Assembly: GCF_014203835.1 (NCBI RefSeq)
Contig: NZ_JACHJW010000001.1
Coordinates: 2,046,001 to 2,110,000, forward strand
Direction: 5' to 3'
Source of the DNA: Micromonospora polyrhachis
Lineage (GTDB): Bacteria; Actinomycetota; Actinomycetes; Mycobacteriales; Micromonosporaceae
DNA length: 64,000 nucleotides
Of the stretch, positions 17,070-25,888 are shown one piece after another (the first letter of the stretch is position 1; every line of letters begins with the position of its first letter). A program made the position numbers and the translations under genes. The notes under the pieces are model-generated. The model worked only from the letters and a program-made list of their open reading frames with translations, was not told the DNA's origin and searched no databases.

Positions 17070-19067
17070 TCAGTGGCCGGTCCGCTCACGGGCGAACCGT
17101 TCGAAGGCGACCAGTGACTCCGGATTGGCCAGCGCGCCGGTGGCCGCCGCCGAATCCACCGGCGTGCCGGTCAGGATCTTCTTGACCGGCACCTCCAGTT
17201 TCTTCGCCGACAACGTCCGGGGCACCGCCCGGACCTGGTGGATCTCGTCCGGCACGTGCCGGGGTGAGAGGGCGGTACGTAGTTCCCGGGCGATCCGGGC
17301 CCGCAACGTGTCGTCGAGTTCGAGCCCGTCCGCCAGGACCACGAAGAGCAGCAGGTCACCGGCCCCGCCCTCAGCATCTTCCAGGTGCACCACGACCGAG
17401 TCGACGACCTCGTCGAGCGTCTCGACGACCGAGTAGAACTCGGCGGTGCCGAGGCGTACCCCACCCCGGTTGAGGGTCGCGTCGGAGCGTCCGGTGATGA
17501 CGCATCCGCCCCGCTCGCTGATGGTGATCCAGTCGCCGTGCCGCCACACCCCCGGATAGACGTCGAAGTACGCCTCCCGGTAGCGCCGCCCGTCCGGGTC
17601 GTTCCAGAAGCCCACCGGCATGCTCGGCATGGGGGCGGTGATGACCAGCTCGCCCAGTTCGCCGACGACCGCCTTCCCCTCGGTCGAGCGGGCCTCCACC
17701 CGGGCACCCAACGCCCGGCAGGTGATCTCCCCGGCGTACACCGGTAGCAGTGGCACACCGCCGACGAAGCCGGTGCAGACGTCGGTGCCGCCGGAGAGCG
17801 ACTGGAGCTGGAGGTCCCGGCCGACCGCGTCGTACACCCAGGTGAAGCCCTCGGCGGGCAGCGGCGCACCGGTGGAGCCGAGGCCGCGCAGCGCGGAGAG
17901 GTCCACCGTCTCGCCGGGGCGCAGGTCGGCCTTGCGGCAGGCCAGCAGGAACGGTGCCGAGGTGCCGAAGTAGGTGGTACCGGTGTCGGCGGCGAGCCGC
18001 CACAGGCTGCCGAGGTCCGGCTCGGCCGGCTTTCCGGGCTCGGCCCGGACGGCGGGGTTGCCGTCGAAGAGCACGATCGTCGCACCGACCGCCGGGCCGG
18101 AGACCAGGAAGTTCCACATCATCCAGCCGGTGGTGCTGAACCAGAAGAACCGGTCGGCCGGGCCGAGGTCGTGGTGCAGGGCCAGCATCTTGAGGTGTTC
18201 GAGCAGGATGCCACCGTGCCCGTGCACGATCGGCTTGGGCAGGCCGGTGGTGCCGGAGGAGTAGAGCACGTAGAGCGGGTGGTCGAACGGCACCGGCTCG
18301 AACTCCAGCGCCGCGTCCGTCTCCCCCGCCAGCTCCGCCCAGGTCGATGTCCCGGCCGGCGGCGCGGCGTTTGGGTCCAGGTAGGGCAACATCACCGTGT
18401 GTACGACCGACGGCAGCGCCGTACGGATCGCGACCACCTCGGCGCGCCGGTCGATCGGCTTGTCCCCGTAGCGGTAGCCGTCGACCGCGACCAGCACCTT
18501 CGGCTCGATCTGCTGCCACCGGTCGGTGACGCTGCGGGTGCCGAACTCGGGGGCGCAGGAGGAGAAGATCGCGCCGAGGCTGGTGGTGGCGAGTAGCAGC
18601 ACGAACGTCTCGGGGATGTTGGGCGCGTACGCCGCCACCCGATCGCCCCGGCCGACCCCGAGCCGGCGCAGTCCGGCCCGGACCCGGCGGACCTGTTCGC
18701 GCAGCTCGGCCGTGGTGAGGGTGACCGGTGCCCGGGTCTGGCTGTGGGCGACGACGATGGGATCGGCGTCCGCGCGGCTGGGCATGCGCAGCACGTGCTC
18801 GGCGTAGTTGAGCGTCGCGCCGGGGAACCACCGGGCTCCGGGCATCGTGGGGTCGCTCAGGGTCGCGGTCGGCTGGTCGTACGCCCGGACGTCGAAGTAG
18901 TCCCAGATCGAGCGCCAGAAGCCGGCCAGGTCGGACACCGACCACTGCCAGAGTTCGTCGTAGTCGGCGAAGTCGAGGCTTCGTTCGGCCCGCAGCCAAC
19001 GCAGGTAGTCACCGATACGCGACTTCTCCCGGACGTCGGTCGGTGGCGTCCACAGCAGCTCACCCAC
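17070..19067 (-). CDS. Acetoacetate--CoA ligase (acetoacetyl-CoA synthetase)
   Basis: 665 residues, the usual length for this family, from a GTG with GGAGGGG upstream. The ANL superfamily phosphate loop LYSSGTTGLPKPIVHGHGG, the linker GDWITISERGGCVITGRSDA, and the C-terminal catalytic lysine region SAKKLEVPVKKIL are present. The N-terminal WTPPTDVREKSRIGDYLRWL and FWRSIWDYFDV are typical of acetoacetyl-CoA synthetases. It activates acetoacetate to acetoacetyl-CoA, feeding ketone-body or PHB-derived carbon into metabolism. It lies downstream of a thioesterase gene on the same strand with a 58-bp gap. Confidence 0.93.
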   Translation of the reverse strand: MGELLWTPPTDVREKSRIGDYLRWLRAERSLDFADYDELWQWSVSDLAGFWRSIWDYFDVRAYDQPTATLSDPTMPGARWFPGATLNYAEHVLRMPSRADADPIVVAHSQTRAPVTLTTAELREQVRRVRAGLRRLGVGRGDRVAAYAPNIPETFVLLLATTSLGAIFSSCAPEFGTRSVTDRWQQIEPKVLVAVDGYRYGDKPIDRRAEVVAIRTALPSVVHTVMLPYLDPNAAPPAGTSTWAELAGETDAALEFEPVPFDHPLYVLYSSGTTGLPKPIVHGHGGILLEHLKMLALHHDLGPADRFFWFSTTGWMMWNFLVSGPAVGATIVLFDGNPAVRAEPGKPAEPDLGSLWRLAADTGTTYFGTSAPFLLACRKADLRPGETVDLSALRGLGSTGAPLPAEGFTWVYDAVGRDLQLQSLSGGTDVCTGFVGGVPLLPVYAGEITCRALGARVEARSTEGKAVVGELGELVITAPMPSMPVGFWNDPDGRRYREAYFDVYPGVWRHGDWITISERGGCVITGRSDATLNRGGVRLGTAEFYSVVETLDEVVDSVVVHLEDAEGGAGDLLLFVVLADGLELDDTLRARIARELRTALSPRHVPDEIHQVRAVPRTLSAKKLEVPVKKILTGTPVDSAAATGALANPESLVAFERFARERTGH

Positions 19068-19125
19068 AGTCCACCCCTCCCCTGGTCCGGCACCACGCCG
19101 TGCCGGCCCGTGGCGTCATCTTGCC

Positions 19126-19677
19126 CTACCCGGATGCGCCGTCCCGCGTGCCCGGCGTCGTGACTCCCCGGTGTGCCTGGATTGCCTGGCGTTTGGCCAG
19201 CCGGTGTGCCCGGCGGATCTCTGCCTCCCGGTAGCGCCGCTCGTCCTCCGGGGTCTCCGGCAACACCGGCCGCACCGCCCGTGGCCCGCCGGCCACGTCC
19301 ACCCCGACGAAGACGAGATAGGCGGTGGCCACCCGAACCGGCTCCTCTCCGGCGGTGTCCCAGCGCTCGGCGAGCACCTTCACCCCCACCTCCATGGAGG
19401 TGTAGCCGGTCCAGTTGATCTGCGCGTGCGCGTGGACCAGGTCGCCGACGCGTACCGGTTCGGAGAACACGATCTCGTCGATGGCGGCGGTCACCGCCGT
19501 GCCCCCACAGTGCCGCGCCGCGGCGGCCCCGGCCACGTCGTCGACGAACTTCATCAGTACGCCACCGTGCACCGTCCCGTAGAGGTTTACATCGACAGCC
19601 GTCATGATACGACTCAGGGTGACCCGAGAATACGAGGTCGGCTTGCCCATGGGATCGGGCGCTGGCTGCTCGGTCAT
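19126..19677 (-). CDS. Acyl-CoA thioesterase, hotdog fold (YciA-like)
   Basis: 183 residues. VNLYGTVHGGVLMKFVDDVAGAAAARH carries the conserved GxxHGG and Asp of bacterial cytosolic acyl-CoA hydrolases; INWTGYTSMEVGVKV is the partner strand. It hydrolyses acyl-CoA to free acid and CoA. It has no Shine-Dalgarno and is divergent from a membrane protein gene with only 23 bp between start codons. It lies upstream of the acetoacetate ligase on the same strand. Confidence 0.92.
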   Translation of the reverse strand: MTEQPAPDPMGKPTSYSRVTLSRIMTAVDVNLYGTVHGGVLMKFVDDVAGAAAARHCGGTAVTAAIDEIVFSEPVRVGDLVHAHAQINWTGYTSMEVGVKVLAERWDTAGEEPVRVATAYLVFVGVDVAGGPRAVRPVLPETPEDERRYREAEIRRAHRLAKRQAIQAHRGVTTPGTRDGASG

Positions 19678-19684
19678 GCCGGAA

Positions 19685-19694
19685 ACGGTACGGT
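19685..19694. promoter_or_regulatory. Overlapping divergent -10 elements of two leaderless genes
   Basis: The start codons at 19677 (minus) and 19701 (plus) are 23 bp apart. TACCGT on the minus strand (19685-19690) lies 7 nt from its ATG, and TACGGT on the plus strand (19689-19694) lies 6 nt from its ATG. The two hexamers share two base pairs. The same geometry recurs at metB/HIT. Confidence 0.55.
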
Positions 19695-19700
19695 GCCGGA

Positions 19701-20360
19701 ATGCGACATCTCTGGAGCTTCCTCACCGGGATCGTGGTGGCGCCGCTCACCTGGGTGCTACTCACACTGGGGCAGGACGGGTCAAGCCGGACAGTCGACC
19801 GCTGGGTGGAGCTCGGCACCTTCACCACGGCCAACCTGATCGGGCCGGCCGTCTACCTCGCGGTCGCCGGCATCCTGCTCGGTCTGCTCGGCACGCTGCG
19901 GGTCTCGCCACTCGGACCACTGGTCGCGGGGCTACTGCTCGTCGCCCCGTACGTCAAGCTGGTCTTCGACCCGTTCGCGCTTCGGGAGGCGATCCCGGGC
20001 GACCTGCGGATCCTCGGTGACCCGCTGCCCCTGTTCCTGCCCGTCCAGAACGGCACCCTGTTCCTGATCGGTACGCTGTTGTTGATCGCCACCTTCAGCC
20101 GGCAACGCTGGCGGCGGTGGCCGGCGCGGGCTACGGCCAGCGTCCCCGCGCCCGCATCTTCGCCGGTGTCCACCGACGACGAAGAACCGGCCCGTCCTGA
20201 CTGGTCGGCGTTGAACGCGGAAACCTACGACCCCGACACCGCTCCGCCGACGTTGGGTTACCCGGACGCCGACACCACCTCGCCGTTGCCCCGCCGGGAG
20301 GGCAACACCTCGCCCTGGTCCTCGCCGCCGCGCGGTACGACCCGGACCGACACCGAATAG
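19701..20360 (+). CDS. Four-helix membrane protein with acidic C-terminal tail
   Basis: 219 residues. Hydrophobic segments lie at about 5-25, 43-66, 70-90 and 112-132; the final 75 residues are hydrophilic and rich in Pro, Asp and Thr. No known family is recognised. It is divergent from the thioesterase gene with a 23-bp gap and is followed by a strong terminator hairpin, so it is probably monocistronic. Confidence 0.75.
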   Translation: MRHLWSFLTGIVVAPLTWVLLTLGQDGSSRTVDRWVELGTFTTANLIGPAVYLAVAGILLGLLGTLRVSPLGPLVAGLLLVAPYVKLVFDPFALREAIPGDLRILGDPLPLFLPVQNGTLFLIGTLLLIATFSRQRWRRWPARATASVPAPASSPVSTDDEEPARPDWSALNAETYDPDTAPPTLGYPDADTTSPLPRREGNTSPWSSPPRGTTRTDTE

Positions 20361-20380
20361 CCGCCCCATACCCAAGGAGG

Positions 20381-20414
20381 TGCGGGACCGGGTGACCGAT
20401 CGCCCGGTCCCGCA
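20381..20414 (+). terminator. Strong hairpin terminator after the four-helix membrane protein gene
   Basis: TGCGGGACCGGG (20381-20392) pairs perfectly with CCCGGTCCCGCA (20403-20414) around a 10-nt loop, 20 bp past the stop codon. Confidence 0.7.
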
Positions 20415-20431
20415 TCCTGGCGGCGGCACAC

Positions 20432-20437
20432 TACAGT
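20432..20437 (+). promoter_or_regulatory. Probable -10 element for the NTPase operon
   Basis: TACAGT lies 8 nt before the ATG at 20446, just past the preceding terminator and with no Shine-Dalgarno. This places the promoter of the three-gene operon here. Confidence 0.4.
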
Positions 20438-20445
20438 GTCGGTCT

Positions 20446-21279
20446 ATGCGATCGGGGGCGACGGATCGATGGCGGTCGGGCGTACGCGGCCTGCTTCCGC
20501 TCACCGCAGCGGCCCTGCTCGTCGTCGGCCCACTGCCGACACCAGCCGCCGCCGACGACCGGGCGGCGGACGCCGCACTGGTCTTCTGTCTCTCCTCGGA
20601 CCAGCGTCCACGCCTGGTCGAGGCGGCCGTGGTCCTGGGCCTGGCCCACCCCGGCTCGGCCCCGGACCGATTGGCCACCGACGGCCAGGACCGGACCATC
20701 GAGCAGTGGCGAAGCAGCCACCGGGCCGACTTCGACCGGGCCTGCCGCGCTCTCGTCGGAGCCCAGCGACACGAGACCGGATCGTCGACCGAGCAGTCGA
20801 ACGGCCTGCTCGCCCTGCTGGTGCCGGCGCTACTCAGCGGCGCGGTGGGCTGGTTCTTCAGCGCCCAACTGGCCACCGCGGGAGCCCGTCGGGTGCAGGC
20901 CGACGGGCTGCGTACGGCGAGTCGGGCGTTCGTCGACGCCGGTGAGGCGTTCGTTCGCCAGCAGCAACAGGCCCGGACCGGCCTGCCCCCCGACGACGAG
21001 GCGGTACACACCCGCCGCGCCGAACTGGCCGCGACGCTGAACCAGGTCGCCTCGGCACGCCGCTGGTGGCGGATGCCCCGACGGCTCAGCGCGACGCTCT
21101 ACGGCCCCCAACTGGGCCCGGCGATGACCGAGGACTGGTTCCCACTGGACACCGCTGAGCGGGCTACTCGGGCAACGACCCTCAGATCCGCGCTCGGCCG
21201 GTTCGCCGCCGAGGTGGAGCAGGTGGCCCGGTCGGTACAGAGTTCCGGTCTGCCGCGTACCCGGATGTGGCGACGGTGA
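20446..21279 (+). CDS. Exported or membrane-anchored protein of unknown function, first gene of NTPase operon
   Basis: 277 residues from ATG 20446. The N-terminus is a signal peptide (basic 1-15, hydrophobic 17-30, then PTPAAADDR). A second hydrophobic stretch, LLALLVPALLSGAVGWFFSA, sits near residues 125-144, leaving a helical, Arg- and Ala-rich domain after it; the short first part would be extracytoplasmic and the C-terminal part cytoplasmic. No family is recognised. It is followed after 27 bp by a P-loop protein gene preceded by GAGGTGGGGG, so it is probably co-transcribed and may anchor or sense for the two NTPases. Confidence 0.7.
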   Translation: MRSGATDRWRSGVRGLLPLTAAALLVVGPLPTPAAADDRAADAALVFCLSSDQRPRLVEAAVVLGLAHPGSAPDRLATDGQDRTIEQWRSSHRADFDRACRALVGAQRHETGSSTEQSNGLLALLVPALLSGAVGWFFSAQLATAGARRVQADGLRTASRAFVDAGEAFVRQQQQARTGLPPDDEAVHTRRAELAATLNQVASARRWWRMPRRLSATLYGPQLGPAMTEDWFPLDTAERATRATTLRSALGRFAAEVEQVARSVQSSGLPRTRMWRR

Positions 21280-21306
21280 GCGACGAGGTGGGGGCGCGGT
21301 AGCAAG

Positions 21307-22215
21307 ATGTCAGTGAACCCGTTTGCCGTACCCGGATTGAACCGGCCGGACGATCCGCTCAATCCGGTACGGGAGATGAAACATACGAACTACTACGTGG
21401 ACGTGGACAACACTGCGGCGGCATTCGGCCTGTTCCAGGACCGGCTGAGCGATCCCACCAGCCTGGTCACCGATGGTCGGCTGGTGATCGTCGCCGGGCC
21501 GGAGCAGTGTGGCAAGTCGGCGCTGATCAACCGGTGCGCCCACTGGGTGCAGGAACGGCTGCTCGGCTCGCGGCACAGCGCGAGGGTGTTCGACCTGACC
21601 CGGCTGGTGGAGCTGACCGAGACGAAGGCGGACCGCCGCCGCAGCGTCTGCCGGGCGCTGATCGACCGGCTCTGGCAGGCCGGGGCGGTGACCGATCAAC
21701 GACTGCTGGAGTTGCGTGGGCAGCCCGACGAGGCGTACCTCTATCTCGCCGGCGCGGTGCAGGAGAAGTTCGTCGCCATCGTGCTCCTGCCCCCCTCCGG
21801 GGAACTGGCCCGGGAACTCGTCCAGTACGCCCGGGACGCACACAGCAAGATCCTGTTCTTCGGGGAGAGTTCCTACGAGTCGTACGTGGAGACGGCCTGG
21901 CCGGAGTTGGAGCATGCCGGCTCCGCCCCACCGATCTATCTCACCGTCGGATCACTGACCAAGCAGGACGCCGGGCGCTTCGCACACGACCGGCTGCGCA
22001 GGTCACCGGCCGGGCCGCTACTGCCCCCGGTCACCGCCGCCACCCTGGACCGGGTGACCGAGAAACGACCTATGTCCATCGGTGAGCTGCAGACGTTACT
22101 CTACGGTCTGTACGAGGAGCTCCGGCTACAGCCGGATCTCACCGAAGAGGTGACCTACCAATACATCAGCGAGTTCTATCTGCGTAAGGCCAGACTATTA
22201 GGGAACCGTTACTGA
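21307..22215 (+). CDS. P-loop NTPase-like protein, second gene of NTPase operon
   Basis: 302 residues. LVIVAGPEQCGKSALINR carries a Walker A motif (GPEQCGKS, 64-71). VAIVLLPP (near 155) and SKILFFGESS (near 180) are hydrophobic strands, but neither is a standard Walker B (hhhhDE). The fold looks like an AAA/STAND-type ATP-binding core followed by a helical C-terminus. Two in-frame TTA leucine codons occur near the 3' end (22096 and 22198), rare in this GC-rich genome and potential bldA control points. Its TGA shares a base with the next ATG. No named family recognised. Confidence 0.75.
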   Translation: MSVNPFAVPGLNRPDDPLNPVREMKHTNYYVDVDNTAAAFGLFQDRLSDPTSLVTDGRLVIVAGPEQCGKSALINRCAHWVQERLLGSRHSARVFDLTRLVELTETKADRRRSVCRALIDRLWQAGAVTDQRLLELRGQPDEAYLYLAGAVQEKFVAIVLLPPSGELARELVQYARDAHSKILFFGESSYESYVETAWPELEHAGSAPPIYLTVGSLTKQDAGRFAHDRLRRSPAGPLLPPVTAATLDRVTEKRPMSIGELQTLLYGLYEELRLQPDLTEEVTYQYISEFYLRKARLLGNRY

Positions 22216-24521
22216 TGGACCGCTTCGAGAGCGTACGTATGACCGGTGAGGTCAACCCGTATCCGTCGAGTGCGGTCGCCCAACTCGCTGAGTTCGGTTC
22301 GACCTCGGTAACCATCCAGACCCCCGCCATCCGCGAGGCCGTCGCCGCGGTGGAGCAGTACCTGTCCCGGGGCGATCATGAAGACGAGGGGCAACCCCCG
22401 CCCGGCCAGGTGATCGCCGTGGTCGGTGACTTCGGCACCGGCAAGACCCACCTGGTCACCCACCTCATGCGCTACGCCACCCGGCGCAGGGGCAGTTCGG
22501 TCCAGTCGCTCTACCTGAACGCCCCACCGGACACCTTCGTCTCCCTCTACAAGACCTTCATCGACAAACTCCAGCAGCGCAGGGAAATCGTCCTCACCCG
22601 GGTCCGGCAGTACTACGCCGACATCGTCGCCGAGACGCTCAGCCGCTCCGAGGCGACCGCCGGGCTGGCCCGGCAACTCAGCGCCGGGGAGATCGACCCG
22701 GTCCAGGTCGTCCGCGAGTTCGGCCTGATGGAGAGCGTGTTCCTGCAACAACTCCAGGAACGGCTGCGGGGCGTGACCGACAACGCCACGTTCAGCCAGG
22801 CCCTCACCCTGCTGCTCCGGGTCGGCTTCGAGGACGCGGTCTGGGAATGGTTCAGCGGCCGTCCGCCCGCCGACATCCTGCGGGAACGTGGCATCGCCGG
22901 CTCGATCGTGGACAGCGAGACCACCGCGTTGGAGGCGATGGGGGTGTTCGCCCTACTGATCGGGCATCGCCGACACCGCTTCGTGCTGGTGATCGACGAA
23001 CTCGACCAGTTGCTCACCGCGGCGGGGCGACGCGAGGGCGAGGCCATCGAGGCGTTCAAGCAGTTGCTGGCGGTCTTCGCCGCCTCCGGTGCCTTCCTCG
23101 TCCTCGCCGGGCTGCCGGACCTGCTGAACGTGCTCCGTCGGGACGTCCGCGAACGCATCGGGACCCAGATCAGGATGTCCCGGCTGACCGCCGGCGACGC
23201 GCGGGACTACATCCTCGCCCGGCAGAACGGGCGGCTGGCCCCCTTCACCGACGAGACCATCCGCTACCTGGTCGAGGTGGTGAACGGCTCGCCGCGCGGG
23301 ATCATCTCGCTCTGCTACCACCTCTACCGCCGGGCTCGGGAGCAGCGCGGCCAGGTCACCCACGCGATGGTGCGGCAGGTGGCCCGGGACGTCTACGACG
23401 CGGGCAACGCCCAGGACGCGCACGCCGACATCCGGCAGGTGCTGGTCGCCGAGGGCCGGGAATACTGGACCGCCCACCTGCTCGGTGACACCCGAGAGAC
23501 CGAGGTCGACTACTGGCTCCCGGTCGGCGGCCCGGATCGGGGCTGCGCCGTACTGCTGACCGAGTCGCTGCTCTACGACGCCGACGTGGAGACGATCCGG
23601 GACCGGGCGCTGGCAATCCGGGCGCTGCGCGAGTGCGAGCTACTGCTGGTGGTCGTGGGCCGGTTGCCTGACAAATACCTACGCGAGCTGACCACGGCGG
23701 TCGGCCGGGAACCGTTGAGCTACACCCGCCGATCGTTCGCCGACCAGTTCAGCGTCGAGGTCAAGGCGATGGTGGACCGGCTGGCGGAGTTGCCCGGTGA
23801 CGACCTGCTGGACACCCTCCGGCAACGGCTGGAGCGGTTCGGCCGGCAACAGTCCAACACCCAGAATCTCCTCGGCCGGCTGGCCGGGCACCTGGACTCG
23901 CTGCGCTCCGCCTCCGACCAGCAACTCGCCGCCATCCACCACGAGTTACACGTGCTTCGGCGTACCCTGCCCGCCACATCGGGCCAGGGCGGTGCCACCG
24001 CGCCGACCGTACCGCCCCTGCCGGATGCGGTCTCCGCCCTGTTCGACCAGGCGCTGGCCTCGGTGGACGTACTGACTCCGGTGGCGGCGGTGCTGCACAA
24101 CGCGTTCGACCCGGACGACGACGACGTCGGCACCGATGCCCGGATGACTGTCCGGGCCCGGCTGCCCCGAGACGACGTCCAGCAGGCTGCGGGCGTGGCC
24201 ACGTTGCTGACCACCCTGGTCGAGACGTTCGGCGACGCGGTCAGCGAGTGGTACCGGTCGGTCGTCGCCGAGCAGCCGCCCCAACTGCGCCCGCACGACC
24301 GGGACCAGTTGGACGCACTCTGCCAACTCTTCGACGCCGCCTGCGAGCACCTGCCGGTCTACCGCCTGGAGAGCTTGCAGGACTTCGTCGACGCCACCGG
24401 CCGTACCGGGTCGGACGACCTACCGTCTGCCCGCCCGCCCCAGGATCCACAGGAGGTCCTCGGCGGGCTCAGCTCACGGGTCCGGAACACCATCCTCACG
24501 CCCTTCGCCACTGCCGGCTGA
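22215..24521 (+). CDS. AAA+ ATPase (Orc1/Cdc6- or ExeA-like core) with large C-terminal region
   Basis: 768 residues. Walker A is VVGDFGTGKTHL (71-78) and Walker B is FVLVIDELDQLL (D261, E262). The following LVLAGLPDLLNVL, LTAGDARDYI and VVNGSPRGIISLCYHLYRRA segments are typical of the sensor and lid of Orc1/Cdc6-, TniB- or ExeA-like AAA+ proteins. About 400 further residues include a PD-rich helical part and a coiled-coil-like stretch near 530-590; one TTA codon is at 23946. It is coupled to the upstream P-loop gene. The last 48 bp overlap the 3' end of the convergent antiporter gene. Role unknown; a conflict or mobile-element function is possible. Confidence 0.8.
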   Translation: MDRFESVRMTGEVNPYPSSAVAQLAEFGSTSVTIQTPAIREAVAAVEQYLSRGDHEDEGQPPPGQVIAVVGDFGTGKTHLVTHLMRYATRRRGSSVQSLYLNAPPDTFVSLYKTFIDKLQQRREIVLTRVRQYYADIVAETLSRSEATAGLARQLSAGEIDPVQVVREFGLMESVFLQQLQERLRGVTDNATFSQALTLLLRVGFEDAVWEWFSGRPPADILRERGIAGSIVDSETTALEAMGVFALLIGHRRHRFVLVIDELDQLLTAAGRREGEAIEAFKQLLAVFAASGAFLVLAGLPDLLNVLRRDVRERIGTQIRMSRLTAGDARDYILARQNGRLAPFTDETIRYLVEVVNGSPRGIISLCYHLYRRAREQRGQVTHAMVRQVARDVYDAGNAQDAHADIRQVLVAEGREYWTAHLLGDTRETEVDYWLPVGGPDRGCAVLLTESLLYDADVETIRDRALAIRALRECELLLVVVGRLPDKYLRELTTAVGREPLSYTRRSFADQFSVEVKAMVDRLAELPGDDLLDTLRQRLERFGRQQSNTQNLLGRLAGHLDSLRSASDQQLAAIHHELHVLRRTLPATSGQGGATAPTVPPLPDAVSALFDQALASVDVLTPVAAVLHNAFDPDDDDVGTDARMTVRARLPRDDVQQAAGVATLLTTLVETFGDAVSEWYRSVVAEQPPQLRPHDRDQLDALCQLFDAACEHLPVYRLESLQDFVDATGRTGSDDLPSARPPQDPQEVLGGLSSRVRNTILTPFATAG

Positions 24522-25883
24522 GCCGGTCGGCGAGGTCGGCCCAGTCGTTCCAGTCGGCACGGTCGTTCCAGTCAGCCCAGTCGTTCCAATCGCTATGAGC
24601 GGCATGCTCGGTCCGGCCTGGCCGGTCGCCACGCTCGGCGCGGTCGGCCGACGAAGAGCCTCGCGGATCCCGTTGCTCACCGCGTGCAGCAGGTTGATCG
24701 TCACCACGGCGGGAGCCACCACCGCCACCGTGCCGGGAAAACTCGGTTCGAGCAGGAGCGCCAGGATGATCGCGGTGATGCCGTTCTGCTGTCCGAGTAG
24801 CAGGTCGATCCGGTCCGGCCGGGGTAGGCGGGCCCCGATCACAGCGGCGACCAGCGCATGGGCTGCGAAGGCGGCAACCCCGAGCACGATCCCCGGAGCG
24901 AGTCGGATGCCACCGACCAGCACCAGGCCGAGCGCGAAGGTCGCCAACAGGAACGCCGCCTGGGTGAGCCGGTTCAACAGCCGCTCGATCGGGGGCCGGT
25001 AGAAAAGGCCGGTGATGGCCAATCCCAGCAGGAGGAACTGCCAGACCGCGAAGCTGACCAGCCCGACCAGTAGGAGCAGCTGGAGCGCCAACCGAACGCG
25101 CCCCCACCCACCCCGCCAGCGCCATCCATCGTTACGCAGTGGGCCATCGCCCGGCGCATCGACCTCGCCCGACCGACCAACGCGGCGGCCCGGCAGCTCG
25201 GTCAACCACCAGAGTCCACAGGCGACCACCGCGAAGATCAGATTCTGTGCGATGGACAGGCCGAAGACGGCGATGCCATTCGGCTCCGGCTGCCCCACTT
25301 GCCCGCCGATCGGGTCGAGCATCGGCAGTACCCAGGCCGAGACATAGACGGTGAGCAGAATGGTGATCGGATCGTCGAACGATGCCCAGGCCGACAGGAT
25401 CGCCTTCGCCCGCTCCGACATCCGGCTCTGTAGGCGCGCCGCCGCGAAGCTGAGCGGGTCGATCTGCGCCACCGCGACGCCCAGCACCAGATACTCGGGA
25501 CGGTGGAAGGCCAGGTACAGGACGCCCGAAATCAACAGGGCCTTGACCACCACCCCGAGGCTGACCGCGACCACCACCAGCCGGATGTTGCCCCGAGCCG
25601 CCCGCAGGTCGATGCCGTACGTGCTGGCGAAGAGCCCGACGGCCAGCAACACAGTGGCCACCAGCAGGTAACCCGGTTCCCGATGGATCCCGGTCAGCCC
25701 GCCGATCCGGGCGACCAACCAACCACCGACCAGCACCGTGAGAAACAGCAACATCCGCCGGGCGGCGGGCCACACCACCTCCGCGACCCGGGGCGGCAAC
25801 AGCGGTTTGGACCCGCCGGGCCGCCACCATCCGGACCGCCACCATCCGACCCCGGTGCGGTACGTCTCCGGTGTGCCGGCCAC
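24474..25883 (-). CDS. Cation:proton antiporter (CPA-type Na+/H+ exchanger family)
   Basis: 469 residues from GTG 25883, six bases after the preceding stop. About 11-12 hydrophobic segments alternate from residue 42 on. FASTYGIDLRAARGNIRLVV, VLGVAVAQIDPLSFAAARLQ, LSAWASFDDPITILLTVYV and GQQNGITAIILALLLEP match the two discontinuous-helix regions of CPA transporters, with the conserved Asp pair (FDDP) probably at the ion site. The C-terminal tail has an 18-bp (6-residue) tandem repeat, GTTGLT, GTTVPT, GTTGPT. Last gene of the operon that starts with the 72-residue peptide; it could maintain ion balance or export, but its link to the peptide system is inferred. Confidence 0.83.
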   Translation of the reverse strand: MAGTPETYRTGVGWWRSGWWRPGGSKPLLPPRVAEVVWPAARRMLLFLTVLVGGWLVARIGGLTGIHREPGYLLVATVLLAVGLFASTYGIDLRAARGNIRLVVVAVSLGVVVKALLISGVLYLAFHRPEYLVLGVAVAQIDPLSFAAARLQSRMSERAKAILSAWASFDDPITILLTVYVSAWVLPMLDPIGGQVGQPEPNGIAVFGLSIAQNLIFAVVACGLWWLTELPGRRVGRSGEVDAPGDGPLRNDGWRWRGGWGRVRLALQLLLLVGLVSFAVWQFLLLGLAITGLFYRPPIERLLNRLTQAAFLLATFALGLVLVGGIRLAPGIVLGVAAFAAHALVAAVIGARLPRPDRIDLLLGQQNGITAIILALLLEPSFPGTVAVVAPAVVTINLLHAVSNGIREALRRPTAPSVATGQAGPSMPLIAIGTTGLTGTTVPTGTTGPTSPTGSAGSGEGREDGVPDP

Positions 25884-25888
25884 GCTGC

